Positions 1 through 7,300 of a stretch of DNA of 64,000 nt are shown piece after piece. The stretch's first letter is position 1. Every line of letters begins with the position of its first letter. A program made the translations under genes and the position numbers. The notes under the pieces are model-generated. The model worked only from the letters and a program-made list of their open reading frames with translations. It did not search any database and was not told where the DNA came from. The DNA lies in IMG/VR virus record IMGVR_UViG_3300046683_000929, positions 34,181-98,180 of that record; one strand, given 5' to 3'. Source of the stretch: a virus.

Positions 1-841
1 TCGTTTGATAAACCCCAGCGCTACCATTCACTATTGTTCGCTGTGTTGGCAGATTATAATCATAATAAACAATATAAGATTTTGAAACATTCTGCCTTTC
101 CCTTATCAATGTTAATGTGTGTTGCCTGGGAATAAGACTGTCTGTTACATTTACTTTATATGTATTGGGATCTAACCCATATGCCTGATTAGGAATCATA
201 TGAAGGCTGTCTTCCATAAAAGCAATTACAGTACCTATAAAATCATTGTCTCCACTGGCTGCCGATAACGTTAAAGTATGAACATAATTTGAAAAGCCTT
301 TGGGCGATATAAAACCGACAAAGGAACCTGTATTAAGTGTGGATTTTACCGCATTAGTTACGGTGTCGAAAATCCAACTATTAGTAGCATCAACCCTTAC
401 TGGCATCTGTCCATTTATAAGTATTCCACCACTGGAAGATGGACTCCCTCCGTGAGCAAATCTTTTGAATGAATTAAATATTTGCAATTGAGTTGCTGAT
501 CCTGAAGCAAAGGCACTATCTTTTTGACTATCCGTATAGATAAACTGCCCATAAACTAATGGCTCTACAGGTAAATAATTATTTGAATTGTTGCCAGATG
601 CCGCCAATGTCTGCCCGCTTAATCCAATCGGCAGAGAAGGCCTGGCATTAATAAATTTATCGATTTGATACCTATCATAAAATCCGATATATGCATTAGG
701 CCCGCTACCTCCACCAATCCTTCTTAAAGTATCATCCCCTCTTTTTTGCCATTGAATAGTATTGCCAAACCCATACCATACCTGCGCATGGCCTAAACTT
801 GCGAAAAGCATCAATAATGCTACGAACGTTATTCTCTTCAT
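1..841 (-). CDS. Partial secreted or surface fibre-like protein with signal peptide
   Basis: The reading frame is open from the ATG at 841 to the window edge, so the C-terminus is missing. The protein begins MKRITFVALLMLFASLGHAQ: a basic start, a hydrophobic core and an AxA-like site, which is a convincing Sec signal peptide without a lipobox cysteine. The mature part is rich in Ser, Asn, Gly and Thr, as in fibre or surface proteins. The ATG overlaps the TGA stop of the gene before it (ATGA), so the two are translationally coupled. A phage virion protein would not normally carry a signal peptide. It may therefore be exported to the host surface, or be a fibre protein that passes through the envelope. 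No family was recognised. Confidence 0.75.
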   Translation of the reverse strand, partial: MKRITFVALLMLFASLGHAQVWYGFGNTIQWQKRGDDTLRRIGGGSGPNAYIGFYDRYQIDKFINARPSLPIGLSGQTLAASGNNSNNYLPVEPLVYGQFIYTDSQKDSAFASGSATQLQIFNSFKRFAHGGSPSSSGGILINGQMPVRVDATNSWIFDTVTNAVKSTLNTGSFVGFISPKGFSNYVHTLTLSAASGDNDFIGTVIAFMEDSLHMIPNQAYGLDPNTYKVNVTDSLIPRQHTLTLIRERQNVSKSYIVYYDYNLPTQRTIVNGSAGVYQT

Positions 842-1500
842 CATATTACTGTAACTATTATATCCTGTGGTGTACTTGTGTCAAACCCATAAAGACCGGC
901 AGGAGTAACAGATTTATCATACTGGGTATTTACACTCTTGCCATTTGACATTGTCAGAATAGGCCTCCTGTTCACCAGTAGGGCGTTCGGAAGGTAAAGA
1001 CTGCCAAAGCCATCATCCAATAAATTCGAAGCGGTAAAAGTCAAATCTACCGGGCCCGTTGTTGGAGGAATCCCGGAAGGTACCTGCCCGGATATTTGCA
1101 AGAAACCATTCGTGCCCCTGCTGAAGTCAAACGAAATACTCAGAATATCTTTTGTTTCGTCGTCATCCTCATAAGTAATATTTGGCACCGCACCGAAATC
1201 TCCCTGAGCTGGGCCGCCCGGCAAATCATAAATAAACAGCCAGGGATTGTTGCCGTAGAGAGGGTAGTAATTATCGTGGTAATTATCCAGAACTAAGCTC
1301 GGGCTATCATCTGTAGTTACAAAGGAGATCTTATCACTATTGAAATAAACTACACGATTTGCGATATTAAGAAATAAGTCAGCCAACTCCCACCAACAAT
1401 CTGTTTCATCCTGTAGACTTATGGAATTTGGTCGCGTTTTTATAAGTATTTTGGTTCTCACCCTTTCCTTATACGCGGCAATATCACTTGCTAAACTCAT
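841..1500 (-). CDS. Hypothetical protein, probable fibre-associated
   Basis: This is a 219-residue protein with no recognised family. The N-terminal third is probably helical (an ADLFLNIANRV segment). The rest is rich in aromatic, Asp and Gly residues with beta-type sequence, like small structural or receptor-binding phage proteins. It starts four bases after a TAAAATATTTTA palindrome and its stop overlaps the start of the signal-peptide protein. The pair is the last unit visible after the tRNA region. The link to fibres is inferred from composition and neighbours only. Confidence 0.7.
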   Translation of the reverse strand: MSLASDIAAYKERVRTKILIKTRPNSISLQDETDCWWELADLFLNIANRVVYFNSDKISFVTTDDSPSLVLDNYHDNYYPLYGNNPWLFIYDLPGGPAQGDFGAVPNITYEDDDETKDILSISFDFSRGTNGFLQISGQVPSGIPPTTGPVDLTFTASNLLDDGFGSLYLPNALLVNRRPILTMSNGKSVNTQYDKSVTPAGLYGFDTSTPQDIIVTVI

Positions 1501-1504
1501 TTCC

Positions 1505-1516
1505 TAAAATATTTTA
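1505..1516. promoter_or_regulatory. TAAAATATTTTA palindrome
   Basis: Exact copy of the 12-bp recurrent palindrome. Its TAA is the stop codon of the gene at 1514-1816, and the next ATG is four bases downstream on the minus strand. Confidence 0.7.
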
Positions 1517-1816
1517 TACGAAACTTTTAACCCACTGCTTAACATGGATATGTGCACCGCTGCAATTGGCACATTCATCCGCGCACTTTTGAAGATATTC
1601 CCACTGGTGTATATTGATTGTGCCGTATTCAATGCCTTCAAATTCAATGAAAAAACCTGTAACCATTTTGTATTTATTCTCTTGAGGATACCAGGCTCTT
1701 TCACTTTTTTCACCTATGACTTTGGCTGTATTGCAGTCCACGAAGAGTAAAACTGGACAAGGAAGTAATTCACCATCCTTATATATTATAGGGAATTCTA
1801 TTAATGCCTTAGCCAT
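1514..1816 (-). CDS. Hypothetical protein with Cys cluster
   Basis: A 100-residue protein with no recognised family. A CADECANCSG segment near residues 78-87 holds three closely spaced cysteines followed by HIHV, which could bind a metal. It is the first gene after the terminator at 1873-1905 and starts 36 bases after a copy of the recurrent palindrome, so that palindrome is the obvious candidate promoter for it. Confidence 0.6.
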   Translation of the reverse strand: MAKALIEFPIIYKDGELLPCPVLLFVDCNTAKVIGEKSERAWYPQENKYKMVTGFFIEFEGIEYGTINIHQWEYLQKCADECANCSGAHIHVKQWVKSFV

Positions 1817-1852
1817 ATAGGCATTAAAGATAAAACTTATTTTCGGATTCTC

Positions 1853-1864
1853 TAAAATATTTTA
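1853..1864. promoter_or_regulatory. TAAAATATTTTA palindrome
   Basis: Exact copy placed between a minus-strand terminator (1873-1905) and the next gene (start at 1816). There is no upstream coding frame here to explain the motif as a stop codon, so this copy argues for a promoter or operator role. Confidence 0.75.
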
Positions 1865-1872
1865 TTTAACGC

Positions 1873-1905
1873 AAAAAAGCCAGGATGCTTTTAACTATCC
1901 TGGCT
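1873..1905 (-). terminator. Intrinsic terminator
   Basis: On the minus strand a 9-bp stem (AGCCAGGAT with ATCCTGGCT) around a 10-base loop is followed by a run of six T. It ends the noncoding unit that begins near 2484. Confidence 0.85.
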
Positions 1906-2005
1906 TTTGCCCTCCGCATACCCAGTGCACTGATGTTAGCGGCAAAACAATTTATCAAAGTTTGTATCCTACCCCCTAAACGACCGCGTCACCCAATCAC
2001 AGATA

Positions 2006-2089
2006 CATAGCAGGCCGGGATCGAACCGGCGTCTCAAACTTTAATGTCCTAAGTACCATACCAGCAGTCTCTCAACTACTGGCTGCCTT
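2006..2089 (-). tRNA. tRNA-like gene, possibly tRNA-Leu(TAG), divergent
   Basis: The T arm is perfect: a GCCGG/CCGGC stem with the loop TTCGATC. A possible anticodon loop CTTAGGA gives TAG (Leu), and the 84-base length with an 11-base variable region fits a type II tRNA. The acceptor (AAGGCAG with CTGCTAT) has one mismatch and one wobble pair, and the anticodon stem is weak. It is either a fast-evolving functional tRNA or a decaying one. Confidence 0.45.
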
Positions 2090-2160
2090 CGCCGGGATAT
2101 CTGTCGCATTAGTTTTCTAATCCCTATAACACAACTTGCTAAAGCATTTTCCCTTTTGTT

Positions 2161-2183
2161 GGGGCCAGCGGTTTACTGGCCCC
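2161..2183. other. GC-rich hairpin inside the noncoding unit
   Basis: GGGGCCAG and CTGGCCCC form an 8-bp stem with a 7-base loop. No T run follows on the minus strand, so it is not a standard terminator for this unit. It may be structural or a processing site. Confidence 0.5.
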
Positions 2184-2258
2184 ATTTGCATCTACTCTGT
2201 TTCCGTAATAACGGGTTCTGTATATCGGGGTATGTTCTAACCATTCTTGAACTATTAG

Positions 2259-2346
2259 CCTAAACCAAACGGGGATCGAAACCCGTATCTTACCATCTTC
2301 TTGAAGCTGACTTATTAAGGATTACCCATGCAGCTATATGTTTTAG
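2259..2346 (-). tRNA. tRNA-like element, probably degenerate
   Basis: A T-arm-like hairpin (ACGGG/CCCGT) has an eight-base loop containing TTCGATC, one base longer than normal. Flanking segments CTAAAAC and GGTTTAG can pair as an acceptor with one mismatch. An AGCTG/CAGCT pair lies between them, but no standard anticodon arm is visible. I treat it as a tRNA relic or tRNA-like structure, not as a decoding tRNA. Confidence 0.3.
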
Positions 2347-2490
2347 CGAACTTAAAGAGAGTAATAAATTACCACGAACTTAAGCCGCTTTTTTTCATTT
2401 TAAGAAAGAGTAGCCAACCTCGCGTCAACTACCCTTCAACCTAAACCTTATCACAATTAATTACCTTGGCAGGTAATTCCTATTGAGACT

Positions 2491-2523
2491 CAAACATAAA
2501 GTTTATTTTTTAAAATAAAAAAT
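2491..2523 (-). promoter_or_regulatory. Bacteroidota-type promoter with upstream 19-mer
   Basis: On the minus strand TATGTTTG (2491-2498) matches the TAnnTTTG consensus of the Bacteroidota primary sigma factor. Immediately upstream is a 19-mer (2505-2523) built of ATTTTTT, ATTTT and AAAAAAT, found exactly once more, at the tRNA-operon promoter (3198-3216). It points at the noncoding unit. Confidence 0.65.
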
Positions 2524-2542
2524 ATAAATGAAAATAAATTTG

Positions 2543-2617
2543 TCCAATGGATAGGATTCGAACCTATTAAGCCGCAAAGCAATGGATTTACAGTCCATCC
2601 CAATTCACCGTCATTGG
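2543..2617 (-). tRNA. tRNA-Tyr(GTA)
   Basis: The anticodon arm is ATGGA/TCCAT around CTGTAAA, giving anticodon GTA. The T arm is ATAGG/CCTAT with TTCGAAT. The acceptor CCAATGA/CCATTGG has a mismatch at its base, and the discriminator is A. A 14-base variable region fits the type II form of bacterial tRNA-Tyr, but the D region is unusually short. No CCA is encoded. It is the last of the five-tRNA operon. Confidence 0.85.
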
Positions 2618-2636
2618 AGCCAAAGGATATTAAGAG

Positions 2637-2719
2637 CGGAGAGTATAGGACTCGAACCCTGCGCTTACACGCCGCGCCTGTTTTCAAGACAGGATGTTCA
2701 CCAATGAACGCTACTCTCC
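2637..2719 (-). tRNA. tRNA-Ser(TGA)
   Basis: The acceptor is GGAGAGT/ACTCTCC with discriminator G. The anticodon arm CCTGT/ACAGG surrounds CTTGAAA, giving anticodon TGA. The long GC-rich variable arm is typical of tRNA-Ser. No CCA is encoded. Confidence 0.92.
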
Positions 2720-2725
2720 AAGTTG

Positions 2726-2808
2726 CGGAAAATCTGGGATTCGAACCCAGGCAACCTTTCGGTTGTACAGATTAGCAATCTGCTGCCTTACCACTCAGCC
2801 AACTTTCC
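2726..2808 (-). tRNA. tRNA-Ser(GCT)
   Basis: The acceptor is GGAAAGT/ATTTTCC with discriminator G. The anticodon loop TTGCTAA gives GCT. The long variable arm (CAACC, GAAA, GGTTG) is typical of tRNA-Ser. It lies between the Leu(TAA) and Ser(TGA) tRNA genes. Confidence 0.93.
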
Positions 2809-2812
2809 TTTG

Positions 2813-2893
2813 TACCCCATCCCGGACTCGAACCGGGACGCCGAAGCATAAGATTTTAAGTCTTACGTGTCCTACCAATTTCACCAATGGGGC
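2813..2893 (-). tRNA. tRNA-Leu(TAA)
   Basis: The anticodon loop CTTAAAA gives TAA. The acceptor GCCCCAT/ATGGGGT ends in a G1-U72 wobble, with discriminator A. The T arm is CCCGG/CCGGG with TTCGAGT, and the variable arm has 11 bases. It starts only three bases after the first tRNA of the operon. Confidence 0.92.
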
Positions 2894-2896
2894 ATG

Positions 2897-2970
2897 TAGC
2901 CTGCCTCAGACTCGAACTGAGAACATCTTGATCCTAAATCAAGCGTGTCTGCCAATTGCGCCAGCAGGCC
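2897..2970 (-). tRNA. tRNA-Leu(TAG), short variable loop
   Basis: The anticodon arm CTTGA/TCAAG surrounds TTTAGGA, giving TAG, which reads CTN leucine codons. The acceptor GGCCTGC/GCAGGCT has a G1-U72 wobble and discriminator A, as in the neighbouring Leu tRNA. The variable loop is only five bases, so this is type I, although bacterial Leu tRNAs are normally type II. Its 5' end is three bases after the T run of the attenuator. Confidence 0.85.
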
Positions 2971-2972
2971 AT

Positions 2973-3004
2973 AAAAAAAGCCCCTTGATTTTGTCAAGAG
3001 GCTT
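2973..3004 (-). terminator. Attenuator terminator of the tRNA operon
   Basis: On the minus strand an 11-bp stem with a single G-U pair (AAGCCTCTTGA with TCAAGGGGCTT) and a five-base loop runs into a continuous run of seven T. It stands between the leader ORF and the first tRNA, so it must be read through for the tRNAs to be made. Its 5' arm (GCCTCTT, 2996-3002) can instead pair with AAGAGGC at 3041-3047 inside the leader ORF. That alternative would prevent the terminator from forming. Confidence 0.85.
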
Positions 3005-3026
3005 TTAAAAACTTTCATTTATAAAT

Positions 3027-3101
3027 CTAATCCATAGGATGCCTCTTTGCGTCGTATAACGAATAACTTAACAAGAGACTATATAGATTTTTATTTTTCA
3101 T
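3027..3101 (-). CDS. Leader peptide of the tRNA operon, Leu/Tyr/Ser run
   Basis: The 24-codon ORF begins MKNKN and continues with LYSLLLSYSLY, then DAKRHPMD and a TAG stop 22 bases before the terminator stem. The run of 11 uses Leu codons CTA, CTC, TTG and two TTA, Tyr codons TAT twice and TAC, and Ser codons AGT twice and TCG. The five downstream tRNAs carry Leu, Ser and Tyr and between them can read all of these. Segment GTCTCTT (3073-3079), inside the run, can pair with AAGAGGC (3041-3047), which can also pair with the terminator's 5' arm. This is the layout of classical leader-peptide attenuation. The ORF has no other likely role. Translation is inferred, not shown. Confidence 0.8.
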   Translation of the reverse strand: MKNKNLYSLLLSYSLYDAKRHPMD

Positions 3102-3184
3102 ATTAAAACATCAATGGCAACAAGCGATAGTATCTTTATTTTTCTACCAACGAAGTAAGGTACATCTACGGCACATCGATATCA

Positions 3185-3216
3185 CAAAAGTAAACTAATT
3201 TTTTAAAATAAAAAAT
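3185..3216 (-). promoter_or_regulatory. Promoter of the leader and tRNA operon
   Basis: TACTTTTG (3185-3192, minus strand) fits TAnnTTTG. The same 19-mer seen at the noncoding-unit promoter lies just upstream (3198-3216). The expected start is near 3178, giving a leader of about 75 bases before the leader ORF. A second short ORF beginning MYLTSL lies at 3136-3165. Confidence 0.65.
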
Positions 3217-3231
3217 GTAATTCAAAATAAA

Positions 3232-3257
3232 ACTGGCCGACATTAATGTCGGCCAGT
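3232..3257 (-). terminator. Intrinsic terminator
   Basis: A perfect 26-bp palindrome (a 10-11-bp stem of ACTGGCCGAC and its complement) is followed on the minus strand by TTTTATTTT. It closes the unit that includes the gene at 3399-3875 and insulates the tRNA promoter just beyond. Confidence 0.88.
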
Positions 3258-3398
3258 TAATTGCCGTGGTAAGGTGCTGCAATGGTTCCCATGTAGTACA
3301 TCCAGCCGCGCTCTCTTTAGCTACGCTCTCCAGTTAAAGTCTTAGGATTATGACGGCTTAGATGCATCTACTTATATATATGCATTGAGGTTACCACT
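3258..3398 (-). other. Untranslated 3' region, possibly structured
   Basis: These 141 bases between a stop codon and the terminator contain no gene. GCCGT and ACGGC near the two ends can pair, and short hairpins such as ATGG, GAA, CCAT lie between. It may be a structured 3' end or a small RNA released from the transcript. Nothing identifies a family. Confidence 0.3.
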
Positions 3399-3875
3399 TT
3401 AGCCAACAGATAAATCTTTTGCTTTCGAAACTTTACTTTTCGCCTCGACTCTTGCTTGTGTGGCAAGCTCCAAATAACGCTTTGCGTCATTAAGTAAATC
3501 ATCGGCCTCTTTTAATAACTGCTTCTTAATAGATATAAAGTCTTTCACATAGCCGAGTTTTTGATAAACTTCGTATTCATCAAGAAACATGAAATGATAT
3601 CCAGCTGGATTAGCCGAAAAATGAGTTACACTGCCCCTATCTTGCATAGGCCCATGATCTGGCACTATCTTAATGTTGGCACACACAGAACTCCATGGCC
3701 GGGTAATTAAAGCCACGCAAACATCGGCACCATTGCTTCGAGCAGCTGAATCATCTGGATTTGGAAAGAAAATGACAGTTTCGCCAAGTTTTGGCATGCG
3801 TTCGCTGAACGCTTGAGAATTATTTTCCACTTTTTTAATTTTAAAGTCCCCGCAACATCGCGGATATTTAGTCAA
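3399..3875 (-). CDS. Hypothetical protein with C-terminal coiled coil
   Basis: Up to 158 residues with no recognised family. The central part (VIFFPNPDD, ALITRPW, PAGYHFMFLDE) looks like a compact beta-rich domain. The last 45 residues (KKQLLKEADDLLNDAKRYLE and onward) are a likely coiled coil. The longest frame starts at a TTG five bases after a recurrent palindrome. A GTG about 15 codons in, or the ATG at 3797, are alternatives. The terminator at 3232-3257 follows. Confidence 0.65.
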   Translation of the reverse strand: MTKYPRCCGDFKIKKVENNSQAFSERMPKLGETVIFFPNPDDSAARSNGADVCVALITRPWSSVCANIKIVPDHGPMQDRGSVTHFSANPAGYHFMFLDEYEVYQKLGYVKDFISIKKQLLKEADDLLNDAKRYLELATQARVEAKSKVSKAKDLSVG

Positions 3876-3880
3876 ATATA

Positions 3881-3892
3881 TAAAATATTTTA
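3881..3892. promoter_or_regulatory. TAAAATATTTTA palindrome
   Basis: Exact copy; its TAA is the stop of the gene at 3890-4264. It lies five bases upstream of the TTG start of the next gene. Confidence 0.7.
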
Positions 3893-4264
3893 GTAATACG
3901 TATCAGCCTTTTCGTTGTCGTCTTTATAATCTGTTACTACAAACCCAGTCCATGTACCTCTTACCAGAAGCTTTCTTTTACATCCCTGGCAGTTCATTGT
4001 ATATTGCATTTCATGAGACTCTCCAACTTCTTGCTCACAAGTACAAATAGGGCATTTAAATATGGATGATACTGTAGAGATATGACATGCCACTTTTGGC
4101 TGCGCGATCCATTCGAATATTGACGAAAACCCGAATTTATGACAGATAATATCTGCCTGCTTTTGGTAGTCATCTTTACGAACTCCTTTAAACATCCCAG
4201 CCTTTTTTAAACCGGCAAAGTCAAAGTGCTGTTCCATGAAACTTTTTAATGCTATATCAACCAT
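3890..4264 (-). CDS. Zinc-ribbon hypothetical protein
   Basis: A 124-residue protein. Residues from about 70 to 98 contain CPIC and CQGC about 24 residues apart, a typical zinc ribbon, followed by a short beta-rich tail. The N-terminal half is helical with no known family. It follows the 3029-residue ejection protein at the end of that unit. Such small zinc proteins often contact nucleic acid, but no function can be given. Confidence 0.65.
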   Translation of the reverse strand: MVDIALKSFMEQHFDFAGLKKAGMFKGVRKDDYQKQADIICHKFGFSSIFEWIAQPKVACHISTVSSIFKCPICTCEQEVGESHEMQYTMNCQGCKRKLLVRGTWTGFVVTDYKDDNEKADTYY

Positions 4265-4321
4265 ATTTTAAAATTAAAGAAGGCGCTGATATAAGTATCG
4301 ATGCGCGATAAGCTAAAATAC

Positions 4322-7300
4322 TTACTTTTTCTTTTTAATTTCCTGCCCCTCAGCAACTATCTTTTGATAACTAAACTTTTCAATGAGTTTCTGTTTAGCA
4401 TATTGCGCTGCTACTGTAGCAGCTCGCTTCGGTGCCATTCCCCTCTTTTCAAGCTCCTGCTGTTTGGGCTCTTTTATCTGCTCGTAGTAGTCCTGGTGTT
4501 CTTGACTAAGCTCTATAACTTTACTTCCAACTTTTAGTGGAGTAGGCTGGCTAAGATCACGATAATTGGGCTCATGAAATTTACTGGCCAATCCATATTC
4601 TACTTGCTTCCGCAGCGCATCTACAGACCGGTTAAAGTCGGCATCATTTAAACCGGCAAAGGCGAGCATGTTTGATAACATACTACTCGCAATCACCGCT
4701 TTCTGATAAGGGGTAATATTAACTGGTACACCATATTTATCAGTGTTGTCGAAAATACGGTACGTGTCTTTGGCGATATCCCCCATGCCGTTAAATGCAG
4801 CCCCATACATACCATAATTGTTCGCTTCGGATATCTGTTGCCCTACTGATATATTTGGCTCATAGAAAAACTCACTATTGGTTAATTTATTGATTCCGCG
4901 CTGGGCCGCATCCTGTGGGGCGTTACCCAATCCGCCGAAAAAATAATTACCTAAAACGTTGGTATACCATTGCTGCAAGAAATTATCTCTTTTCTGCTGC
5001 AACTTAATATCTATTTTATCAAGCACATCTTTTTTCTCTTTATCGTCCCCAAAAATAGATGTAAGGCCATAAGCAAGCCCTTTAGTGACAAGTGCTGTTA
5101 TTCCATACCCAATTGATAGTTTAATCCCCTGGAAGAACGTTTCCTCTACCAAAGCACTCATTAACGATTTCGCAGCGACGCCGGCCTGGTTCTTTCTATA
5201 GTCAGCATCAACAAATGTGTCCTTACTGGCAATAGTTCTGAAATTTTCAGTCAACGTCTGAAATTTATGCATGTTGAAAGAGCCAAACGGGAATAACAAT
5301 GTTTTGGCCGCCATGTAGAAAGCATTGTTGGAATTAATCAACTTTGACCTGGCTGATTTTGAATTTTCATTCAGTTGCTTAGCGGTCATATTCTCTGCGT
5401 AGTCGGCAGCTTCCCTGTTTGGGGTTTCCGCTTCTTTTGCCCAGTCAATTGCTTTAAAATCTACCGCTTTCCCGTTTTTCATTAGATGATCAGCATAGTA
5501 GGTAACCCACGCCCATTCCCCTGTTTTTACGTCCCCATACTTTATAGGTTTCGCTATCTTTCTATCTACCGTTGTGCCGTCAGGATTTAATTGAAGTAAG
5601 TACTTGTCAATTACTGTTTCGGTGTGATCGAACATTTTTTTGATCACACCTTTCTCATCGTTCCCTTTTATCGTATTATCCTTATCGGCCAGCGCCTCGT
5701 CGCGCAGGGTATTCAGCGACGCCATGTTATCGCCACGCTCACTGATAGGATGTTTTTTTATCAGCGCCTTAACCTCATCGCTATTTAGCACGCTCGCGGC
5801 ATCACGCATTAGCTTCGCATCGCCGCCGATATTAACCAGGGTATTGAAGATGGTGGCAGATGCTTGTTTTACCAAAGCCGAATAACTCAACAACTGTTTA
5901 AATGTACCTAGTTTAGTGATGATGTTTAAGCCCTGCTTCATTAACCTCAGCTCCTTTTCGCCAACGCTATTATTCAGACCCATCTCATTCAGGACATTGT
6001 TGCGTACAGTCTCTTTATACATCTGGTGGTTTTCGTTCCCCAAAGCATCCCGCAGCGTACGATTTTTCAATGCCTCGTCAAAGATCTGCCGGCTTTTTAA
6101 AGTATGGATATCGCTGAGCTGATCTTTGATGTTCTGATTTTGCACGTCGAAGAAGTTAAGGTTTAAAACCTTTTGCTTTTCGCCCGATTTTGAAGCCAGC
6201 GGATCTCCTTTCACACGCTGCAGCGTCGCTACCGATCCGTTGGTAGTATTTTGCTCCATAGCAGTAAATCCGAGGCCCTCCCCACTTACTACATCCACCA
6301 AGCCGGTACCAAGAAACCTATAACCATCCCGCATGTGATTGCCCCATGCTTCATATGGCATGTTCAATTGACGCTTTACCACATCCTGGTGCGCAGGTCG
6401 TAGTTCATCATCCGCAGCACGATAAACATCATAAACTTTACGCTCACCAGGTTCCAGAAATTCAATCTGGCGAATCTGATCATAACTCAGGTTCTTTAAT
6501 TGATCGCCATCCGAAACATCAATTCCAGTTGCATCTTTGATTTTATCTGAAAACCCCTGCCAAATATCCCTTTCTATGGCAGCTTCGCTATTATCGTTTT
6601 TAAGGCCCTCGGCGGCTTTCAATTCAATATCCCGCTTGATTATATCAACCCTGCGAATAAGCTCGGCATTCTGCTGCTCTGGCGATGAGAACTCCCTATT
6701 TTGATTTATGTAGGAAAACAAAGAAAGGCGCTGGATTGACTCCGGGCTTTTTGCAATTGTCGGATTCTCTTTAAAAACAACCTCCAGTTTTTTACCTATT
6801 AATTCATCATACCTATGTTTCGCCTGTGCAAAGCCATTCCTAATTTCATCAAAGTGGCTACCGGTATTAAGCTTGCTGAGGAAATCAAAATCGTTATTGG
6901 CTATTCGGCTCATTATAACACTTAGGTTCGCCCCAACAGCCCGCAATTCACCGAGTTTAGTTTTAAACCTGGCACTTTTGCTTTTACGCCCTGTCTCTTC
7001 CAAGTAATTAGGTAATTTTAATGCCCCCTCGTCTCCATTACCAATGGCTTTCGCCTCGAAAATACCTATTCCACTATGATCGTCATTATTGATCACATTC
7101 TCCAATACGTTATTAAACAACCGAAGTGTATCAGCATCCTGCCCGGCCAGCGGCACCTCTTTAAGGATTTTCAAGCTTTCCTTCTGCTCTGGCGACATTG
7201 ATGTATCTATTTCGATTAGATCCTGTTTAGCCGAAGCAATATTCTCCAATGACTCCCGAAGCGTTTCTGAAAGTTCATTTGGCTTATCGTTGATGGTGTC

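Larger units (their letters stand above)
1906..2484 (-). ncRNA. Noncoding transcription unit with tRNA-like parts
   Basis: About 580 bases hold no plausible gene, yet they lie between a Bacteroidota-type promoter (2491-2523) and an intrinsic terminator (1873-1905). Reading on the minus strand, the unit has a hairpin near its 5' end (AATTACC, six-base loop, GGTAATT), a tRNA-like fold at 2259-2346, an 8-bp GC-rich hairpin at 2161-2183 and a tRNA-like fold at 2006-2089. A nine-codon ORF beginning MKKSGLSS lies just before the first tRNA-like part. The unit may carry two divergent tRNAs or one larger structured RNA. I cannot assign it to an RNA family. Confidence 0.5.

Noticed and set aside
2694-3008. 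A 104-codon plus-strand frame across the tRNA cluster
   Set aside because: It is the antisense of tRNA genes and of the attenuator, with the Arg-Thr-Arg style typical of false frames over tRNA T arms.
3258-3398. A sixth tRNA or known riboswitch
   Set aside because: Some pairings exist, but there is no T-arm consensus or anticodon arm, and no riboswitch core was recognised.
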